DNA from: VRUE01 sp963837735
GTDB lineage: Bacteria > Actinomycetota > Thermoleophilia > Solirubrobacterales > 70-9
Assembly: GCA_963837735.1 (NCBI GenBank)
Contig: CAWIOM010000009.1
Location: 62,001 to 126,000, forward strand
DNA length: 64,000 nt
Direction of reading: 5' to 3'
The notes under the pieces: generated by a model
What the model saw: the letters and a program-made list of their open reading frames with translations, nothing else
What the model was told of the DNA's origin: nothing
Databases searched by the model: none
Made by a program: the position numbers and the translations under genes
Part shown: one piece after another, positions 17,803-27,176 of the stretch
Layout of the letters: the number at the start of each line of letters is the position of its first letter
How positions within the stretch are numbered: position 1 is the stretch's first letter

Positions 17803-19193
17803 TCATTCCCAGAACTCCTTCGCCAGGCCGCGGGAGGAGAGGAGCTTGCGGAGCTCCAGCAGGGCGGTGTAGGTGGGGAGGGCGAAGAGGCGCTGCGGGG
17901 CGGCGGCGACGGCGCGGTCGAGCGATGCGGCGATCCCCTCCTCGACCTCGATCCGGTCCTCGGGCCAGCCGGCGTATTTGAGCCGCAGCGCCATCTCCGG
18001 CGCCCGCGTGCCGGCGCAGGTGACGCGGCGGACCGAGCCGGTGAGAATCTCGAAGTCGGCGTCCCAGACCCAGGAGACGTCGCGGCCGTCGGCGATCCCG
18101 TCGTTGAGGGCGATCCAGAGGTCGAGGCCCTCGCCGGCCGACTCGAGCCTCAGCGTGCGCAGGACCTCGTTGGCGCCGGCCGGGTTCTTGATCAGGAGGA
18201 TCGAGACGGGGTGCCGCTGACGGCGATCGTCTCGACCCGGCCGAAGGCGGCGCGCACGCCGGCGAGCGCCGCCGCCGCCCGCTGCGGCTCGACGCCGAGC
18301 TCGAAGGCCGCCGCCAGGGCCGCCAGGGCGTTGTAGACGTTGTAGAGCCCGGGCAGCGGGAGCTCGAGCCGGACCTCCTCGCGCGGCATCCTCACGGTCA
18401 CCGACGACCCCTCCATCCCATGCAGCTCGACCTTCGTCGCGGCGATGTCGGGGCGCGGGCGCTCGGCGCCGCAGTTGGGGCAGGAGTAGTGGCCGAGGTG
18501 GCCGACGAAGGCGCGCTCGTAGGCGTAGGGGTGCCCGCAACGGCGGCAGTGCTTGGCGTCGGAGGCGTGCTGGAGCTCGGGCAGGGCCTGGGCGGGATCG
18601 TCGATCCCGAAGTAGATGACGCCGTCGCGGCGGTTCTGGTCGGCGTCGCGCCCGAGGTCGGCGATCAGCGGGTCGTCGGCATTGAGCACGAAGCGAGTCC
18701 GGCCGGCATGCTCCTCGACCAGGGCCGACCACTCGTCGGCGAGCGTCTCGATCTCCCCATAGCGGTCGAGCTGGTCGCGGAAGAGGTTGCCGAGGACGAT
18801 CAGCGAGGGGTCGAGCTCCGCCGCGACCTTCGGCAGCCAGGCCTCGTCGACCTCGAAGAGGCCCTCGCTCCCGCGCTGCTCGAGCAGCGCCGTGGCGACG
18901 CCCCAGGTCATGTTCGAGCCCGCCCGGTTGTGGACCGGCGAGCGGCCCTCGGCGGTGAGGATCGCGGCGATCATTCCCGCCGTCGTCGTCTTCCCGTTGG
19001 TCGCGCTGAGGACGGTCGCGTCCTCGAGCCGGGCGCCGAGCCGGGAGATGGCGTCGGGCGCGAGCCGCAGGAGGACGCGGCCGGGCAGCGTCGTCCCGCC
19101 GCCGCGGCCGCTGAGCCGGCTGGCGGCCCCGATCGACCGCGCCGCGGCCCGCTTCGCCCCGAACAGGGCCCCGTTTCGGTCGCGGGCGCTCAA
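17803..19193 (-). CDS. murT: Lipid II isoglutaminyl synthase, Mur-ligase subunit MurT (frameshift near 18212)
   Basis: ATP-dependent Mur-ligase-like subunit that amidates lipid II with ammonia from GatD. P-loop SATNGKTTTAG near residue 58, a four-cysteine zinc ribbon inserted in the central domain (CRRCG ... CPNCG) as in MurT, and a C-terminal DUF1727 domain with LLIKNPAGANEVL. As written the frame ends at SGTPSRSS; adding one missing base near 18212 gives SGHPVSILLIKNPAGANEVL and continues to 17803. Repaired length about 463 residues. The TTG start overlaps the diacylglycerol-kinase stop by four bases. Confidence 0.9.
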
Positions 19194-20104
19194 GCTCCGG
19201 CCCGGGGCACGATCACGCTCAGCGCCCGCGGCAGGACCCGCAGCGAGGCGGGAAGGTCGCTGATGTGCTCGCCGTCGGCGTAGACGGGGTAGGGGCGGCT
19301 GGCGCTCAGCTCGAGGTGGCCGGCCCGGAAGACGCGCACCCAATCATCCTCGACGTGCGTGCCCTTGAACACCCTCGGCATGCTTCGCAGAGCCCGGAGC
19401 TTGCCGACCTCGCCGACGGCGACGATGTCGAACTCACCGTCGTCGAGCTCGGCGTCGGGGGCGATGAACATGCCGCCGCCGAAGGCCCTGTTGTTGGCGA
19501 CGGAGACCGAGTAGCCGGTGAAGCGGTAGCGCTCGTCGTCGACGCGGACCGTGAAGCGGCCCGGCTTCCAGCCGATCAGCGTGCGGATCGCGGCGAAGGC
19601 GTAGACGAGGTGCCCGCGCAGGAAGTTGGTCTCGTTGGCCACCCGGTTGGCTTCCGAGTCGAAGCCGGCGCTGACGATGCCGAGAAATCGCTTGCCATTG
19701 ACCTCGCCGACGTCGATCTGGCGCGTCTCGCCGCCGAGCAGCACCTCGACCGCCGCCTCCGGGTCCTCGGGGATGCCCAGCACCCGGGCGAGGTCGTTGC
19801 CGCGCCCGCCGGGGATGATTCCGAGCGGCGTCTCGGAGCCGGCCATCGCGCCGCCGATCGCGCCGAGGAGGCCGTCGCCGCTGATCACCACGGGCAGCTC
19901 GCCCGCCTCGATCGCGCCCAGCGCCTGGCTCACTCCGTGCTCGAGGTCCCGGGTGCGCTGGACCCGGAACACGGCCCGTGCCTGGTCGAGCGCCTGCTCG
20001 ACCCTGGGCAGCAGCTTCAGCGCGCGGCCGCCGCCCGAGGCCGGGTTGACGAGAAGCGCCAGCGGCATCTCGGGATCGAGCCCCGCTCGCTCTCCGTTCG
20101 CCAT
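19190..20104 (-). CDS. Diacylglycerol/sphingosine kinase-like lipid kinase (DagK/YegS family)
   Basis: 304 residues. N-terminal ALLVNPASGGGRA nucleotide motif, the SGDGLLGAIGG version of the family GGDGTxN motif near residue 75, PLGIIPGGRGNDLAR near 93, and C-terminal DGEFDIVAVGE and YADGEH motifs. The enzyme likely phosphorylates diacylglycerol or a related lipid at the inner membrane face, feeding phospholipid recycling. The replacement of GGDGT by SGDGL is atypical. TAGGCT lies nine bases before the ATG. It overlaps murT. Confidence 0.86.
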   Translation of the reverse strand: MANGERAGLDPEMPLALLVNPASGGGRALKLLPRVEQALDQARAVFRVQRTRDLEHGVSQALGAIEAGELPVVISGDGLLGAIGGAMAGSETPLGIIPGGRGNDLARVLGIPEDPEAAVEVLLGGETRQIDVGEVNGKRFLGIVSAGFDSEANRVANETNFLRGHLVYAFAAIRTLIGWKPGRFTVRVDDERYRFTGYSVSVANNRAFGGGMFIAPDAELDDGEFDIVAVGEVGKLRALRSMPRVFKGTHVEDDWVRVFRAGHLELSASRPYPVYADGEHISDLPASLRVLPRALSVIVPRAGA

Positions 20105-20116
20105 AGGCGGGAAAGC

Positions 20117-20630
20117 CTAGTCTGAGGCGGGTTCGGAGGCCCCATGGGGCAGGGCGATGACGAAAAAGCTGCCGCCGCCGGCGCCGCCCTCCGCGAGCGG
20201 CTCGAAGCCCGCCCGCCGCAGCGCTCCGCGCCGTCCAGCGCCCGCGGCCGCCGAGCGGGTTGCGGCCGCGGCCGCCGTAGGCGACCAGGCGCCCGCCGGG
20301 GCGCAGCACCCGAGCGGCCTCGGCGATCGCCAGGCGGCCGGCGCCCTGGGCGAGAAGGTCGAAGTGGTCGTCGGGAAACGGGAGGCGGCGGGGCGCGCCG
20401 GCCTTGAACGCGATCCGGCCCTCGGGGTCGAGCCCGACGCGGGCCCTCGCCCGCGCGACGCGCTCGGCGGAGGCGTCGACGCCGCGCACCCGCGCGCGCG
20501 GGAACTCGCGGGCGAGGAACAGGGCGCCGTCGCCCTCGCCGCACTCGACCTCGAGCACGCGCTCGGGGTCGATGCCGCCGAGGTGGAGGACGGCCGCCGC
20601 CAGGGGGACGATCGGATCGGTCGTGCTCAC
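20117..20630 (-). CDS. Small class I methyltransferase (frameshift near 20222)
   Basis: Motif I VLEVECGEGDGALFLA, motif II RVRGVDASAE, then FPDDHFDLLAQG and ARVLRPGGRLVAYGG, as in UbiE-like enzymes. The frame as written runs on into the lipid kinase gene; adding one base near 20222 gives ALRRAGFEPLAEG...FFVIALPHG and a stop at 20117-20119. Repaired length about 171 residues. Substrate unknown. Confidence 0.75.
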
Positions 20631-20676
20631 GGCCCGATCATCGCAGGGGCACTGGTTCCTCTAGGCTCTGCCGGCG

Positions 20677-21369
20677 ATGGAGGCAAGCAACGCCGGGGGG
20701 AGCCCGGACCGCCGCTGGATGATCCTCGCCGGCTTCGCGGCCGTCGCCGCGATCGTCGTCGGGGCGATCCTGATCGGCCGCAGCGGAGGAGGCGACTCGG
20801 GCTCGAGCTCGGCCGGCGTCGAGGGCTGCGAGAAGGTCCCCAAGCCGAAACCGAAGACCGTCAGCTTCGAGAAGCCCAAACAGACGGTGAAGAAGGGCGA
20901 AGACGTGTCGGCGCGGATCGAGACGAGCTGCGGCGACTTCACGATCGCGCTCGACTCCGAGCGGGCGCCGAAGACCGTCAACTCGTTCGTGTTCCTCTCC
21001 GAAGAAGGCTTCTACGACGGGCTGCCGTTCCACCGGATCGTCCCCGGCTTCGTGATCCAGGGGGGCGACCCGCTCGGCAACGGCACCGGAGGCCCCGGCT
21101 ACAGCGTCGACGAGAAGCCGCCGTCGAACCTCTCCTACACGAGGGGGGTCGTGGCGATGGCGAAGAGCTCGGCGGAGCCGCCGGGGCGCTCGGGAAGCCA
21201 GTTCTACGTCGTGCTCGGCGCCGATGCCGGCCTGCCGCCCGAATACGCGCTGGTCGGCAAGGTCAGCGAGGGAATGGACGTCGTCCAGCGGATCGGCAAG
21301 CTCGGCACGCCCAGCGAAAAACCGAAACAGACCGTGATCATCGAACACTCGGTGATCGAGCGGCCCTAG
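20677..21369 (+). CDS. Membrane-anchored cyclophilin-type peptidyl-prolyl isomerase
   Basis: 230 residues: one N-terminal transmembrane segment (about 15-34), a charged Lys/Pro linker, then a cyclophilin domain with FHRIVPGFVIQGGDP, GSQFYVVLG and YALVGKVSEGMDVV. Catalyses cis-trans isomerisation of prolyl bonds and is placed outside the membrane, where it could help fold exported proteins. TAGGCT nine bases before the ATG. First gene of a + run that also holds a peroxiredoxin and a VKOR/DsbA pair. Confidence 0.9.
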   Translation: MEASNAGGSPDRRWMILAGFAAVAAIVVGAILIGRSGGGDSGSSSAGVEGCEKVPKPKPKTVSFEKPKQTVKKGEDVSARIETSCGDFTIALDSERAPKTVNSFVFLSEEGFYDGLPFHRIVPGFVIQGGDPLGNGTGGPGYSVDEKPPSNLSYTRGVVAMAKSSAEPPGRSGSQFYVVLGADAGLPPEYALVGKVSEGMDVVQRIGKLGTPSEKPKQTVIIEHSVIERP

Positions 21370-21397
21370 TGCTGGGCGCGTCGCTAGGCTTGGGCTG

Positions 21398-21901
21398 ATG
21401 GCCAAGGTCGACGTAGGCGACGCCGCCCCCGATTTCGAGCTGCCGGGCACCGACGGCAAGGCCTACCGCCTCTCCGACTACCGCGGGCGCAACGTCGTTC
21501 TCGCCTTCTACCCGGGCGACGCGACGGCGACCTGCACGAAGCAGTTCTGCTCCTACCGCGACGAGGGCGATCGCATCGACCAGCTCGACGCAGAGGTCCT
21601 GGGGATCTCCTCGCAGTCGGTCGAGTCGCACGAGCGCTGGGCCAGGGAGCAGGAACTGAACGTGCCGCTGCTCGCCGACGAGGACATCGCCGTCAGCCGC
21701 GCCTACGGGGCGACGGGCTGGCTCGGGCCGCTGGCGAACCTGACCGAATTGAAGGGCGATACGGTCGACGGCCGCTACGTCAAGCGGGCGACCTTCGTGA
21801 TCGACGGCGACGGCATCGTGCGCTACCGCCACGTCTCGACGACCGGGGCGACCTACCAGTCGGTCGACGACCTCGAGCGGGCTGTAGCGGCAATCGGCTG
21901 A
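21398..21901 (+). CDS. Peroxiredoxin (BCP/AhpC-TSA family)
   Basis: 167 residues, thioredoxin fold. VVLAFYPGDATATCTKQFCSYRD holds the peroxidatic Cys (near residue 47) with a second Cys five residues on, the spacing of the atypical 2-Cys BCP class. Reduces H2O2 and organic peroxides in the cytoplasm. TAGGCT seven bases before the ATG. Its stop overlaps the next start (TGATG). Confidence 0.92.
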   Translation: MAKVDVGDAAPDFELPGTDGKAYRLSDYRGRNVVLAFYPGDATATCTKQFCSYRDEGDRIDQLDAEVLGISSQSVESHERWAREQELNVPLLADEDIAVSRAYGATGWLGPLANLTELKGDTVDGRYVKRATFVIDGDGIVRYRHVSTTGATYQSVDDLERAVAAIG

Positions 21902-22755
21902 TGCCGGGCGAACCCTCGCCCTTCGCCGTCGCGGCGGACGGCGGGCCGGCGATCCGCGGCGAGCAGGCGGGGGAGGGGCGGCCGGTCGTCCTCTGCCACG
22001 GCATCACCGCGACGCGCGTCTCGGTCATCCACGGCTCCCGAGCGCTGGAGCGGGCCGGCCACTCCGTGATCTCCTACGACGCCCGCGGCCACGGCGAGTC
22101 CGACCCCGCCCCTGCGGGGGGTGGGGGTTATGTATACCCGGAGCTCGTCGCCGACCTCGAGGCGGTGATCGCCGCCCGGGTGGGGGGTGGCCGGCTCGCG
22201 CTCGCCGGCCACTCGATGGGCGCCCACACGGCGGTCGCCTACGCGCTGGCGCATCCCGAGCGGGTCGCCGCGCTGGTCGCGATCGGCCCGGCCTACGACG
22301 GCACGATCTCCGACGATTCGCTCGCGTACTGGGACGGCCTCGCCGCGGCGCTCGAGGACGGCGGCGTCGAGGGATTCGTCCACCACATCGACCGGGTGCA
22401 GGGGATCGACCCCGCCTGGCGCGACTCGGTGCTCCGCTTCACCCGCGAGCGGATGCTGCGACACCGGCACCCCGAGGCGGTCGTCGAGGCGCTGCGGCAG
22501 GTGCCGCGATCGAGGCCCTTCGCCTCGCTCGAGGACCTCGAGGACCTCGAGGTGCCGACACTCGTCGTCGCCAGCGGCGACGCCGCCGACCCGGGCCACC
22601 CATACGCGACCGCGGCCGAGTACGCGCGCCGGCTGCCGCGCTCTGAGCTGGTCAGCGAGGCGCAGGGACAGTCGCCGCTGAGCTGGCAGGGCGGCCGCCT
22701 CTCGCGTGAGATCGCCCGCTTCTGTGCCGCCGAGTGGCAGAAGGCGCAAGAATGA
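21901..22755 (+). CDS. Alpha/beta hydrolase
   Basis: 284 residues. Oxyanion region LCHGITATR, nucleophile elbow ALAGHSMGAHTAV (Ser near residue 101), and a later VVASGDAAD acid. The usual C-terminal catalytic His is not obvious: the place where it normally lies reads GQSPLSWQGGRLS. Substrate unknown. Overlaps both neighbours by one to four bases, so it is translated with them. Confidence 0.82.
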   Translation: MPGEPSPFAVAADGGPAIRGEQAGEGRPVVLCHGITATRVSVIHGSRALERAGHSVISYDARGHGESDPAPAGGGGYVYPELVADLEAVIAARVGGGRLALAGHSMGAHTAVAYALAHPERVAALVAIGPAYDGTISDDSLAYWDGLAAALEDGGVEGFVHHIDRVQGIDPAWRDSVLRFTRERMLRHRHPEAVVEALRQVPRSRPFASLEDLEDLEVPTLVVASGDAADPGHPYATAAEYARRLPRSELVSEAQGQSPLSWQGGRLSREIARFCAAEWQKAQE

Positions 22756-23123
22756 CAGGCATGAGCGAGCAGGGGGAAGCAGGTCCGCCGGTCGACGACG
22801 GCGCCGCCGTCCACTACTCGGCGGTTGCGCCGGGGACGCCGGTCTACTCCTCCGACGGCGCCCAGGTCGGCACCGTCAGGGAGATGCTCGACAACTACCG
22901 CGAGCACATCTTCGACGGCGTCGTCTTCAGGGACGCCGGCGGAACGCTGCGCTTCGCCGACGCCCCCGAGGTCGCCCGCACCGCCGAGCGCGGGGTGACG
23001 CTGGGCGTGAGCGCCGCCGAGGCAGCCGAGCTCGGGCCCCCGGAGAAGGGCCGGATGACGATCGCCCCCGGATCCGGGGGCGGCGGCATCCTCGGCAGGC
23101 TGTTCGGGCGAGGGCAGCGCTAG
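22752..23123 (+). CDS. PRC-barrel-like small protein (DUF2171 type)
   Basis: About 123 residues. GTPVYSSDGAQVGTVREML followed by IFDGVVFRDAGG is the pattern of PRC-barrel/DUF2171 beta-barrel proteins. The C-terminus is Gly-rich (GGGGILGRLFGRG). Function unknown; the fold often mediates protein or RNA contacts. ATG 22752 overlaps the hydrolase stop (ATGA). Confidence 0.7.
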   Translation: MTGMSEQGEAGPPVDDGAAVHYSAVAPGTPVYSSDGAQVGTVREMLDNYREHIFDGVVFRDAGGTLRFADAPEVARTAERGVTLGVSAAEAAELGPPEKGRMTIAPGSGGGGILGRLFGRGQR

Positions 23124-23137
23124 ATGGGCGGGACGGC

Positions 23138-23569
23138 TTGAAGGCCCCCGCCGAGGGGACCCTGCGCGGCATCGCCGTCTTCGTGGCCACGGTCGGGATC
23201 GCCGTCGCGATCTACATCGCGATCGCCGACTCGGGCGGCGGCAGCCCGGTCTGCGTCGGCGGCAGCCACGGCTGCGCGACGGTCGCCGAAAGCTCCTACT
23301 CGCACCTGCTCGGCGTCAACATCGCCGTCTTCGGGGCGATCGGCTACGTGCTCCTGCTCGGCGCCGCCCTGCTGCGCGGCGACGTCGCCCGTATGGGCGG
23401 CTTCCTCGTCGCCCTCGGCGGCTTCGGCTACAGCGTCTTCCTCACCTACCTCGAGCTGTTCGTGATCGACGCGATCTGCCAGTGGTGCGTCTTCAGCGCA
23501 ATAATGATGACCGTGCTCTTCACCGTGAACGCGATCCGCATGGTCCGCTTCGTCGGGAAGCCGGCATGA
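23138..23569 (+). CDS. Vitamin K epoxide reductase (VKOR) family protein
   Basis: 143-residue four-helix membrane protein. The loop cysteines are in VCVGGSHGC and the quinone-side CxxC is ICQWC. Bacterial VKOR re-oxidises DsbA-type proteins and passes electrons to menaquinone, replacing DsbB in actinobacteria. The next gene, overlapping by four bases, encodes a DsbA-like protein, so the pair forms a disulfide-making unit at the outer face of the membrane. Start TTG 23138 is the best in-frame choice. Confidence 0.88.
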   Translation: MKAPAEGTLRGIAVFVATVGIAVAIYIAIADSGGGSPVCVGGSHGCATVAESSYSHLLGVNIAVFGAIGYVLLLGAALLRGDVARMGGFLVALGGFGYSVFLTYLELFVIDAICQWCVFSAIMMTVLFTVNAIRMVRFVGKPA

Positions 23570-24330
23570 GCGGCAGCAAGGACCGCGAGCAGCGGCGGGA
23601 GGAACGGCTGGCGGCCGAGGCCGAGGCCGAGGGAGGCGAGCGTCGCAAGAGGCTTCTGCAGGTGGCGAGCGCGGTGGCCTTTCTGGTCGTGATCGGCGTC
23701 GTCGTGGCGATCGTCGTCAACGCGAGCAAGGACAGCGGCGGCGACGCGGGCAACCTCGGATCGGTCAGCGAGGTCAACCGTTCCCTGGCCGGGATTCCCC
23801 AGCGAGGGATGGAGCTCGGCGACCCGAAGGCGTCGGCGAAGCTGGTCGAGTTCGGCGACCTCAAGTGCCCGATCTGCGCCGCCTTCTCCAAGGAAGTGAT
23901 TCCGACGGTGATCGACAACAAGGTCCGGACCGGCGCGGCGACGATCGAATTCCGCAACTTCACGATCATCGACGGGCAGTCGAAGCCGGCCGGGGCCGCC
24001 GCTCTGGCGGCCGGCGAACAGGGGCGCGGCTGGAACTTCCTCGAGATCTTCTACCGCAACCAGGGCCTGGAGACCGATCCCTACGCCAACGACGAATTCC
24101 TCACCGCGGTCGCCAGGGCGGCGGGCGTCGCCGACATCGGCCGCTGGAACCGCGAACGCAAAAGCGCCCGACTGAACCGCGAGGTCACCGCCTCGAGCAA
24201 GGAAGCGGAAAGCCTCGGCTTCACCGGCACGCCGTCATTCGCCCTGCAGAAGGGGGGCGGCGAACTGGAATCGCTGGGCTCCCTGGGAACGGCCGGCGAA
24301 CTCGAAGAAGCGCTCGAATCGGCCGGCTGA
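23566..24330 (+). CDS. DsbA-family thiol oxidoreductase (membrane-anchored)
   Basis: 254 residues from the ATG at 23566. Charged Glu/Arg-rich start, a transmembrane anchor (about residues 28-48), then a thioredoxin-fold DsbA domain with active site KCPICAAF and the cis-Pro segment GFTGTPSFAL. Introduces disulfides into exported proteins; oxidised by the VKOR encoded immediately upstream. The start overlaps the VKOR stop (ATGA). Confidence 0.92.
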   Translation: MSGSKDREQRREERLAAEAEAEGGERRKRLLQVASAVAFLVVIGVVVAIVVNASKDSGGDAGNLGSVSEVNRSLAGIPQRGMELGDPKASAKLVEFGDLKCPICAAFSKEVIPTVIDNKVRTGAATIEFRNFTIIDGQSKPAGAAALAAGEQGRGWNFLEIFYRNQGLETDPYANDEFLTAVARAAGVADIGRWNRERKSARLNREVTASSKEAESLGFTGTPSFALQKGGGELESLGSLGTAGELEEALESAG

Positions 24331-24372
24331 CCCACTCAGGTTCACATAACCACCATTATCGAGCGTTGAAAC

Positions 24373-25011
24373 TCAGGCGAGGACGGCGCTGCCCCGGGCC
24401 AGGGGCCTGACGATCGGCGGCGCCTTGGGTAGGCGCCCTCGCTCGACGCCCTCCAGGGTCAGCGGTGAGGCCTCGATCGAGGCGACGGTGTCCCGGTTGC
24501 AGTGGCAGCCGTCGCCGAACAGCCGCCAGGGCGTCTCCAGGCGGTCCTGCCAGCGCGCCAGGCCCTCGTCCTCGGCGCGCACGTGCTCGACGAACAGCAG
24601 CCTGCCGCCCGGGCGCAGGACGCGGGCGGTCTCGGCGAGCGCCGCGGCGGGATCGGGGACCGTGCAGAGGACGAGGGTGAAGACGGCGGTGTCGAAGCTC
24701 GAGTCCTCGAACGGGAGGTCCTGGGCGGAGGCGGCGAGGACCTGCGCCTCCGAGCCGGCGTCCACGACCTTCGCCTCAAGCCTGCGCAGCATGTGAGGGT
24801 CCGGCTCGGCGAGGACCAGGTCGGTGACCGCGTCCGGGTAGAGGCCGAGGTTGGCGCCGGTCCCGGCGCCGAGGTCGATCGTCCGCCCGCTCGCCGCGGC
24901 GAGCGTCTGGCGCCGCATCTCCCGCAGGCCCGCCTCCTCGGTGCCCTTCAGCGAGCGGTCATAGAGGGCCGAGAAGGCCCTCCCCCAGGTCGCGTCGTAG
25001 AGCCGTCCCAT
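24373..25011 (-). CDS. Class I SAM-dependent methyltransferase
   Basis: 212 residues. RTIDLGAGTGANLGLYP motif I near residue 45, LVLAEPDPHM, ASAQDLPFEDSSFDTAV, ARVLRPGGRLLFVEHV. Close to the UbiE/phosphatidylethanolamine-methyltransferase-like group, so a lipid or quinone substrate is plausible but unproven. Convergent with dsbA; 42 bases between them, comparatively AT-rich. Confidence 0.8.
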   Translation of the reverse strand: MGRLYDATWGRAFSALYDRSLKGTEEAGLREMRRQTLAAASGRTIDLGAGTGANLGLYPDAVTDLVLAEPDPHMLRRLEAKVVDAGSEAQVLAASAQDLPFEDSSFDTAVFTLVLCTVPDPAAALAETARVLRPGGRLLFVEHVRAEDEGLARWQDRLETPWRLFGDGCHCNRDTVASIEASPLTLEGVERGRLPKAPPIVRPLARGSAVLA

Positions 25012-25020
25012 CGGGCCCGC

Positions 25021-27135
25021 TCAGCGCCCGATCCTCTTCTTCAGCGTGACGCTGCTCCGGCCGCCGCCGGGGGGCGTCGCGGTGAGCTTGATCTTCACCT
25101 TCTTCAGCGACTTCCTGCGGATCGCCTTGCGGACGCGTTTCGAGAGCACCAGCTTGAAGGTCAGCCGCCCTCTCGTATTTGCCTTCTTGCGCGCCGACTG
25201 CTTCGCCCCGCCGGCGGTCAGCTTCAGCTTCACCCTCGTCTTCGCCGGCAGCCCGTGCAGCCTGATGATCAGCTTCCTGGAGCGGCGCCGGAGCTTGCCG
25301 ATCCGGACCAGGCGCTTGCGCAGCTTGAAGCGATGCACGTTCGGGGCCCTGCCCGAGATCGGGACCGCGTCGCTGGAGGTCGAGAAAGTGCCTTCCGGCC
25401 CGAGGACGGCAGCTCCGCCCGGGTTCTGGTGAAAGGCGGCGACCCGGTAGTGGTAGAAATGCGCCGGGGTCGAGGTCGACAACCTGGACGGATGCAGGCG
25501 TCGGGCCGGTTGCAGAGCCGGAAATCGCCGAGTCATCCCCTTCTGCGTAGGACGGCCCCAGGCGTTCGACCGGCTGGTCGGCGGCGAGGAAGACCCGGTA
25601 GGCGGTTCCCACTCCGGCGGGGTCGATCGTGAAGGGGATCTCGGCAGCGTGGGAGGCGACCACCCGCGGCGTCCCGTTGGCGATCACCGGCAGCGTTTCG
25701 CCGCCTGCCAGCGGTGGCGTCGTCAGTGTCTGGTCGGCGCTCGACGCGGAGCCGAAGGGCGTGGTCAGCGTCATCCGGTAGTGGTAGGTGGTGCTCGGCT
25801 GCAGAAATTCGAGATAGACCTGGTCTTCGGTGGGCCCGCCGTCGGGGCCCTCCGGCTGGTCGCGGGCGGAGTCGACCAGGCCGTAGGCGTCGGTCGTGCC
25901 GTAATCGACGTGGAGGGTGCCTCCGGCCCCCTTGCTGTCCAGAGGGACCGCGATTTCGTCGCTGCGGGTCGCGGACGGTATCGGCAGCGCCGGTACTCCG
26001 ATCGTCGGCGCCGTGCAGTCGGAGCCGGTCGTAACCAGCGTCTGCGAGGTCACCGGGGTCGGATCCAAGTTGGCGGCGATGTCTGTGGCCGCGGCGTGGA
26101 AGGAGTGGGCTCCCTTGCAGAGATCCGAGACTTCGAACGGCGACGCGCAGCCGAACGAGGGCTGGCTGTCGACGCCGCAGGGAAAGATTGACGGGTCGGC
26201 TCGTTCCTCGGGGGAGTCGAAGGCCCATTCGGCGCTCGGGCCCGGTATTTCGGCAGCCGAGGGTTTTGGAGAAAAATGTCTCAGGGGGCGTGGTGTCGAT
26301 CGTGAAGCGCTCGACGATCGGCGTCGGGTCGGTGGACCCCGCGGCGATTGCCCGGGCTCGGAACGTGTGCGAGCTGCCCGGCGCGAGCCCCTCGTAGGCG
26401 ACCGGTGAGGTGCAGGCCGAGAAGGCGGCGCCGTCGAGGGCGCACTCGAAGGTCGCTCCCGCCGAATCCGAGACCAGCTTGAAGCTGGCGCTGTGACGAG
26501 GGCCGCTGAGCACGCCGGGCTCTTCGATGCCGATGTTCACCAGCCGATTGACCTGGAAGGAGTCTTCCCGGTCGATCCCGGTGTCGGGGGTCGGCCGGGG
26601 CTGTGTCCCTCCGGCGTACGCCCGCAGGTAGAAGGAGCCGCGATCGGCTCGGAAGCCGGTGACGTCGACCTTGTATTCGGTGCCGGCGACGGCCGCGAAG
26701 GTCACCCGACTGCCGTTGGACCCGTAGCCGCCGGCGCAATCGGTGGCGTCGTCGTCGTCGTCGGTTTTGACCAGGGTGCCGATCGTGCCGGTGTAGACCC
26801 CGAGCACGGTGTCCACGTCGGAGCCCCGGTCGCAGGTCTCGATCGTGTAGGTGGTCGATTCCGGCGCCGTGAAGACGTACCAGACCGACGAGGCGCAACC
26901 GGGCCGGCTGTCGATAGGAATCGACAGGCAGGAGTTGGCGGCAGCCGCGCCCGCAGCGTTGGGCTCGCCGGTCTCCGCCGTCGCCTCGAGGTTCGTCGCC
27001 GAGAGCTCCTCGCCGAGGCCGAGGGGCTGGGCGCGCGGAAAAGGCGTCGTTGGCGGGCGCCGCCGCGAGCGCCTGGCCGGCTCCGGCCAGCAGTCAGGGC
27101 CGCGCTCGTAGCGCGGCGAGAGTCCCCCTCTTCAC
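25021..27135 (-). CDS. Large secreted multi-domain surface protein (three frameshifts, uncertain start)
   Basis: Four reading-frame segments join when single extra bases are removed near 25467 (in a C run), 26274 (in a T run) and 27040 (in a T run). Repaired domain order: PPC-like N-terminal domain (NDAFPRAQPLGLGEE, SSVWYVFTAPES, DTVLGVYTG), a CALDGAAFSAC domain (SxxATFECxLD), a second cysteine-rich domain, an Fn3-like part (YHYRMTLTTPFG, FYHYRVAAFHQNP), and a Lys/Arg-rich C-terminal domain. The N-terminus is unclear: GTG 27135 (VKRGTLAALRARP) looks like a signal peptide start but a TGA (27094-27096) follows, with LLAGAGQALAAAP beyond it. Probably an extracellular adhesion- or wall-associated protein. 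Confidence 0.65.
27073..27117 (-). other. Two adjacent perfect hairpins
   Basis: CTGGCCGG-ct-CCGGCCAG (27073-27090) and GCCGCGCT-cgt-AGCGCGGC (27099-27117), each with 8-bp perfect arms and a loop of two to three bases. They lie downstream of the SDR gene on the same strand and overlap the apparent signal-peptide region of the next gene. They may be the terminator of the thiolase-SDR unit, in which case the following gene starts later than assumed. Confidence 0.4.
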
Positions 27136-27176
27136 CGATCCGAGGCTAGCGGGCATCGCTGCCCGCTTCAAGCCGA

